Part shown: positions 58,471 to 64,000 of the stretch, in pieces | How positions within the stretch are numbered: position 1 is the stretch's first letter | How the letters are laid out: every line of letters starts with the position of its first letter | Assembly (NCBI GenBank): GCA_050084515.1 | Contig: CM114272.1 | Span: forward strand, 30,504,001-30,568,000 | Length of the DNA: 64,000 nt | DNA from: Blasia pusilla | Lineage: Eukaryota; Marchantiophyta; Marchantiopsida; Blasiales | Reading direction: 5' to 3' | The notes under the pieces: model-generated | What the model was told of the DNA's origin: nothing | What the model saw: the letters and a program-made list of their open reading frames with translations, nothing else | The model's database searches: none | Translations under genes and position numbers: made by a program

Positions 58471-60379
58471 CTTAAAGAGTGGGTATTGTGAGCCCATAAG
58501 GAAAAAACATGAATGGACATACTTTCATCAGTAGGCCCAAGTTTTGTTTATTAGATGTGAGGTGGATCCCAAAGATAGAGGGACTATAGAGATCATGATG
58601 GAGAGCCGAGGGTGCCTCACGTTGCTTAGGATCTACATCAAATGGCACGATCATATATACTCACAATATGATCATTTTCATATGTATAGTCACACGATAG
58701 ATAGGTGTATCTATTTGCACCTTGAGACATGCCCAAAGGAAGGCCAAGGGCCTAGGGTGATAGCTTTTGTGGAGGTCAAGGAGGTTTTGGATATGGTAGT
58801 AGAGCTCCAACACTTGTCAAAGGGGATGGAGAATATGTGTTTGATACAACGCTCCTCACTTGCATAGATCAATTGGAGTAGACGATTGCTTCCATGACCA
58901 TAATGCAATCAATGATGGATACACAACTTAGGGCATACACTTCATGCTCAACCTTCACATAGTATCAGATATGGGGGTAGATTTAACTAATATGTGCTTT
59001 ATGTATAGTGCAGCATAGGTTCATATTGTTGATGTGGTGATATGAGGTGTTGCAAGAGGAATCAAACCAACAGGAGATAAAGTTGAGTTCAACTCATAAG
59101 AGAGGATCGGGACGGACAACCAGCCAAGGTTCCCTAGTCTTTCATGATATTGGAGGTACTTCACATCCCATCAATGCTGCCTCCACAACCGATGGTACAT
59201 ATTGGTAATATGAGCACATCAACATTGGGAGGAGTTGGAGAAATGAATCGAATGCTAGCTTAAGTAAAGCTAGTTTCAATTGAGTAAGTTATTGGAGATG
59301 ACCGTTGTTAGGCTTTATTTGTTTCCACAATGGACTTGGCGATAATAGGAGTTGGACCAACTAGAGTGTTTTTTTGGACGTCATATTATGCAAGCATGGA
59401 GAGGATACTTCCCCTTGTATGGAGGTTGTTGGCAAGGAGGTGATGGACCTTCCCTTGGAGCATGTTGTAGAGATGTCCCCCATTGATTTATTGTTGGATG
59501 TGTTTGTTAGGTTGGTGAATATGTCAACTAGACCCACAATAGATCAAGCCATAATGACATTAGGTATGGAGTTGTTGGCTGGCCAGAGTGGGATGATCCA
59601 CTTGGTTTGTCTAGTAGGTACACGGTAGCATCCGTAACTCGTCCTACTTAATTTGGAAGTGCCCCCTTGATATTAGGGAAGGTCGTATATTTGGTGTTGG
59701 AGTTACGGAAAGAAGGCATTAAGCCATATCCTCCCAAATAAATACCTCCGTTGGTGGTGTTTCATCCATGCAAATTATTGCTAAGTAGGAGTTAATTGTT
59801 AGACTTCACCCAAAGCATGCTACATATAGTGTGATGGTGTGTACCCGTCCGATTATAAAACCAAGAGTCATATAAGCTATTGGTAGGGAGTATGATGGTG
59901 TATCGCTTTGGGTTCATCCTTAATTTTTGGAAGGAGATAGTTGCCTCTTGGCCATAGTGGCGATTAGGTGATGGTTGGATGATCCAACTAACTACTTGTT
60001 CAATTTATTTGGGTAGTGATGGTCTACAAGGACATACCATGATTACATTGGAAACATTCACTAGTAGTGTTAGCTAGCAAGGGGAGTTCTTGGAGGATAA
60101 CACCCAAGTATATGACATCCCAATACATTATAGTCATAGGGAGAGATATGGCATGGTGGATGTCTCTTCCCATGGTACCGATCAAGACCTTATCATCATT
60201 ATGGGATACAAGCGTTCACTTGCATAGGAGTGCAGTGCATACGATCTTGTAAGGCAAACTTAGAGCCATGCCTTTATTGTGGAGCTAGCACAATTAGGTG
60301 ACATAGACTGGAGATGTTGACATCCTTGGATACCATACCAATTGTGTGGCATCGTCTAGAGGAGGTTTTAAAAGTGTCT

Positions 60380-61080
60380 GATCTTTTTGGAGGGATGAGC
60401 ATGGGATTAGCTACAATATTGCAAGTTGGAATACATATACATTAATATCTATATTTTGAGAGAGATGAGATTGTACAACAAGTCTCAATATGCCATATGG
60501 CAAAGTTGGTCTAGTAGTAAGTTGTTATCAATATCAACAGTATGTGGGTACCAACATATATACATTATCCACAAATATTTTATTTTTTGGAATGTAGGAT
60601 CTAGAAAAGGTTGGCACCATTCATTTTGTGATTTTTGGATGGCCATGTGAAGGTCATTCATGGTTTAGTCTAGGACTTGATTTACAAGATCCAAGGTCGA
60701 GCATGTTTTTGGAGATGTTGTGGGTATTATGACAATTGCAAGAGAATCAAATCTGTTCTCTAGGCTATATTTAACAAAATATGTCATATTTAGGAGATAC
60801 TCATGCACAAATGTGCATCAAGTGAGGTTATGGTTAGGAGTCTTAGGATCAATACTCTTCTTAGATGTGGCGGTGTTGGATCATACACACATCATCCATA
60901 ATTACCGTGGATGAATCTTCTAACATCAAAGAGACTTAGGCAAGCTTGTGATGGAGTTTAGAGAGTAGTACACTTGGCAACACATATTATCTTTGATCCA
61001 AGGCGATGATCTTAGATTCTTAAGTGGTGACTCATAATGATAGACCATCATTGGTTATACCAAAACCTACAAGAAGCTTT
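60380..61080 (+). pseudogene. Decayed C5 methyltransferase of copy 2
   Basis: The motif IV region survives as FVIFGWPCEGHS at about 60626-60660, with DLQDPRSSMFLEML following (the usual loop after the catalytic Cys). Motif I-like GGMSMGLATILQVG lies near 60395-60435. VLDHTHIIHNYRG near 60890 corresponds to the motif VIII region. Multiple stops and shifts occur. The PCEG form keeps the family-typical residue after the catalytic Cys, whereas copy 1 has PCRS. Confidence 0.75.
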
Positions 61081-61084
61081 CACT

Positions 61085-62335
61085 ATTTTTTTTTCAATTT
61101 TTGGAATTAATTTCATGCATTCAAAATTATTTCCATTCAATTCATAGAACATTTCAATTGAGAGAAGTGGATGATGCAAAAAGATCTATCCTTTATATAA
61201 AGTCAAAATTTATAGAAAATTTATTGTAGGATGAGGAATTTAGCCCCTTCTTCATCCAAAGAATCCCTCTTGGAACGCTCCTAATAGCTCTCAATCCAAA
61301 GTATCATTCCAAAAATTATGGCCCCGTTTCAAAATCTTTACTTATATGTTTATCTAGATCTTTGGTATGTTAGAATCAAATCATCTTAAGCTTTCAAATA
61401 ACATCTTATTCATCTTAAATAACTCTTGGATTTAGCTTCCATAAATAAAATATGGAAAGTCACCAAATTTTGAATCAAATTCCAAGCTAGGTTACACATA
61501 CCTTAAAGTTTGACTCTTGTGGGACTTGAGCTTTTCTAGTTCAAGTTCCATCTAGCATTTGGTCATGTTTTTTCAAGTCACATGATGGTTGACCCTCTTT
61601 TGATGGCGGTCAACATAATAGGCATATCATGGGCATACTACACACGTTGGTGAGTTTTTTCCTCTCTTGAGCTTACATCACAAAATTTAAAGCTACATCA
61701 TTTATATTTATATTGTCGTATATATATTGAATTTTTTAAAAATTATGCATAGATTTGGCATTGAAAATTTATCTATATAAAAAAATCAATATGAATATCA
61801 CTAAAAATTGTATCAAAGATAACACTATTAGATTTCATATTAAAATTATATCAACGTTAGCACCCTCTAATTTCATCATGTACAAGGAAGGTAGTCTTGG
61901 ACTCTTTGATTGATATAGGATGATTATATATAGTTGATGGAGCCCAAAGTCAATAAATTAAAGCCCACAATGGGACTCCATCATGGGCTTGAACTTCTTG
62001 ACATGGATTATCAGCCTAGGAATGGCTAAGCAACATCAGATGTGATTTATACTACTTGCTTTTGAGGCACTTGTGAGCCTCTTACCTATGGAGGCAATAC
62101 AAGAAAAGGTTGGAGCAAGGCTATAGGAGATCAAGAGACCAAAGGAGATCAAAAGAGACACCCATGATTTTCTTGGGATGTGTTGTGATCCATGTACATC
62201 AGAAGATAGCAGCCACTTCAATTGGTTTGGTGCACAATTTTGATAATCAAGGAATGGCAAGAGTTGAGATGTATGAATTGGCTATAAGTGAGTATTTAAA
62301 TACTTTTGGTACTCAAGAGGTTGCATAATAGCAAC
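61085..62335. other. Non-homologous AT-rich stretch inside copy 2
   Basis: It lies between the end of DNMT homology and the start of RT homology. No coding motif was recognised. It may be an insertion, or leftover element sequence that is missing from copy 1. Confidence 0.4.
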
Positions 62336-62399
62336 AAAACCTTGTGCAAGAGAGTCCAGATATAGTCATAATGGAGACTTAACAACCAAAGATTAGACC

Positions 62400-64000
62400 C
62401 AAGTTGACGAGGAGAGCGACGTCGATTACGTCACTTCTTGAGGAGTTACATGAGTTGTTTTGCATTTAGCATGCATGGTTTGGGTACATTGAAGGGACAA
62501 AGGATTTGCATTGAGTTGGATAGTGATACACCAATCTTTCAACAACCCTACAGATATAGTGATATGGAGAGGGTTTTGATTTAAAGGAAGAACCAAGACT
62601 TGGTTAAGGTAAGACTACTAAAAATATTGCATGAAGAGTATGCATTTGGCACAATTTTGTTAGCTAAGAAATATGTACATGGAAACTAGACGGATAGGCA
62701 TATGTGTGGAAACTATCAACCTATCATTGATAGAAAAAAGTGGATATCTATGCGATTCCCATCTCTCATGAGATCATTGATGCTATTGATTATGTAAGGG
62801 TCTTCAATTTATTGGATCTCTAAGCTACATATCATTAACTTCCTCTCACATTGGAGAACAAGTAGAAAACGGAATTGTGGAATATCGATCCTTATAGGAA
62901 GCATCATTAGTACTAATGGCATTTCTTACCATTTAGATTGAAAAATACCTCGATAGAGTTTTGAGATTCATATATATAAGTTTTTAGCATATTTGGATTT
63001 TTCTAGGTGTTACATTGATGGCATTATAGACTTCAATTCCATAATTGATGAGCATGAGCAAAACCTAAGGAAGATATTTTGACAACGGGAATTACATGGG
63101 TTGAAGCTATATTTAAGCAAGTGCAAGTTCTTCGGTGATAAGATAGAGTTCTTGTATCACATGATAAATATAGATGGACAGAAAAAACGGCAAAGCCTCT
63201 TATCTTTCTAGAAAGGGTGGATCATTAATGGCAATAGGGGATGAGCATACGGGAGTATTCAAGGATCTTATAGAGACCAATTAGGGAATGTCCTTTCCAA
63301 CTACACATAGATTTGAGAATGTTGGGGCTTAGAGCAGTACTCAACTAGCATGATGTTGAGGGTAGAGAGTTTTTAGTGACTTATTTACGTTAGCCGCTTA
63401 AAAAATCTGCAAAGGCAAAAAAACATCTTGTATGAGGGTAAGTGAAGTAAAGTGCTTAGTTGTAGTGTTGGCTATCACACATTTTAAGTGTTGCTTATTC
63501 AATAATATACCTCTTTACTCTTATTACCCATCACCAACTATTGAACACGGTGATGGAGTTTAAAAAGCCTACAAGGAAGCTTGCTAGATAGACTCTATTG
63601 TTACAAGAGTAATATTTCTTGGTGATATAATGACTTGGGAGATTCAACCAAGAGGCAGATGGATTAAGTTGTAACCTTAAGTTAACGAGATGTTAAAAGA
63701 AACATGTAACATCGTCTTCAACTGCGAGTTGTGATAGAGAGTCACAAGGAACCTTACTTACCGAGATCATTAAGGACGCGATTGATGGTCGAGCTAGATA
63801 TCCAAAGGATATAATAGTCTTGGAGTATCTATGTACAATGAATGCCAAATAATAGAATGAGACTCTACATCCAGCCAAACGGCTTGAATGAAGGAACATG
63901 TGTGTTATAGGTTTGGGTAGATCATAGAGTATAAGTGGTACCTCCTCCATCACCAAGAGCGTGGTTGATGTTGTACGTCTAAGAGCCACTAGGAGTTGGG
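62400..64000 (+). pseudogene. Decayed RT and RNase H/IN of copy 2
   Basis: It aligns with 39980-41800: TTTGCATTTAGCATGCATGG and TGAAGGGACAAAGGAT at the start, then recognisable RT blocks (MCGNYQPI, KTELWNID, CYIDGII, KLYLSKCKFF) and TDHQ/HR-type RNase H remnants near 63500-63670. The YIDD box reads YIDG. Stops are dense and the element continues past the window. Confidence 0.75.

Larger units (their letters stand above)
58500..64000 (+). mobile_element. DNMT-gypsy copy 2, old and AT-decayed, runs off the window
   Basis: The copy is in normal order on +: gag end (about 58530-58870, homologous to 48480-48720 reversed), PR-linker (EVMDLPLEHVVEM near 59440), DNMT (60380-61080), an insertion or non-matching stretch (61085-62330), then RT (62400-63100) and RNase H/IN to the window end. 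All frames are broken by stops. Differences from copy 1 are mostly C to T or G to A at former CG sites. It confirms that DNMT lies between PR and RT in this family. Confidence 0.8.

Overview
The window looks like nuclear DNA from a streptophyte (land plant or charophyte alga). Genes have short GT-AG introns, one gene resembles the plant gamete-adhesion protein GEX2, and most of the rest is decayed LTR retrotransposon. I cannot name the species. Host genes have intact frames. The transposon copies differ mainly by CG to TG/CA changes, as expected of a CpG-methylating genome.

Layout. Positions 1-1800 hold diverged short repeats. A four-exon VOC/glyoxalase-I-family gene lies on + at 1815-3139. 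A 16.5-kb minus-strand gene of about 21 exons (21092 to 4568) encodes a roughly 2060-residue type I membrane protein: signal peptide, Cys-rich N-terminal exon, nine filamin/Ig-like repeats (one per exon, all phase 1), cadherin-like modules, one transmembrane helix and a long Gly/Pro-rich cytoplasmic tail. This is GEX2-like. Its introns carry tandem arrays and one duplicated splice acceptor. Positions 21-25.6 kb are repeat-rich, followed by a GC-rich uncharacterised ORF (25647-26717). An intronless coiled-coil/RING E3 ligase gene lies on minus at 36108-37118, and a small Helitron-like element at 39480-39797.

The most interesting part is a Ty3/gypsy family seen in two copies. It encodes gag (zinc knuckle), retropepsin, a C5 cytosine DNA methyltransferase, reverse transcriptase, RNase H and integrase, and ends in a PHD finger. 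The fresher copy is split into two opposed halves: RT-RNaseH-IN-PHD-LTR-LTR(start) on + at about 39.9-43.85 kb, and LTR(rest)-gag-PR-DNMT on minus at about 53.24-45.6 kb. The broken LTR fits together exactly if 43854-53236 is inverted. An older AT-decayed copy runs 58.5 kb to the window end and keeps the order gag-PR-DNMT-RT. Between them is a degraded Ty1/copia element (53.3-58.3 kb) with a nested insertion. Other fragments are a Ty3/gypsy integrase tail (29.9 kb), two copies of an LTR-like repeat (30.9 and 43.96 kb), a long foldback repeat (31.1-31.46 kb) and an LTR-like insertion inside gag (49.3-50.5 kb).

The three clear host genes (VOC, GEX2-like, RING) have no evident functional link. 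The retroelement genes work together as one replication unit, with the methyltransferase and PHD finger as likely chromatin-facing accessories.
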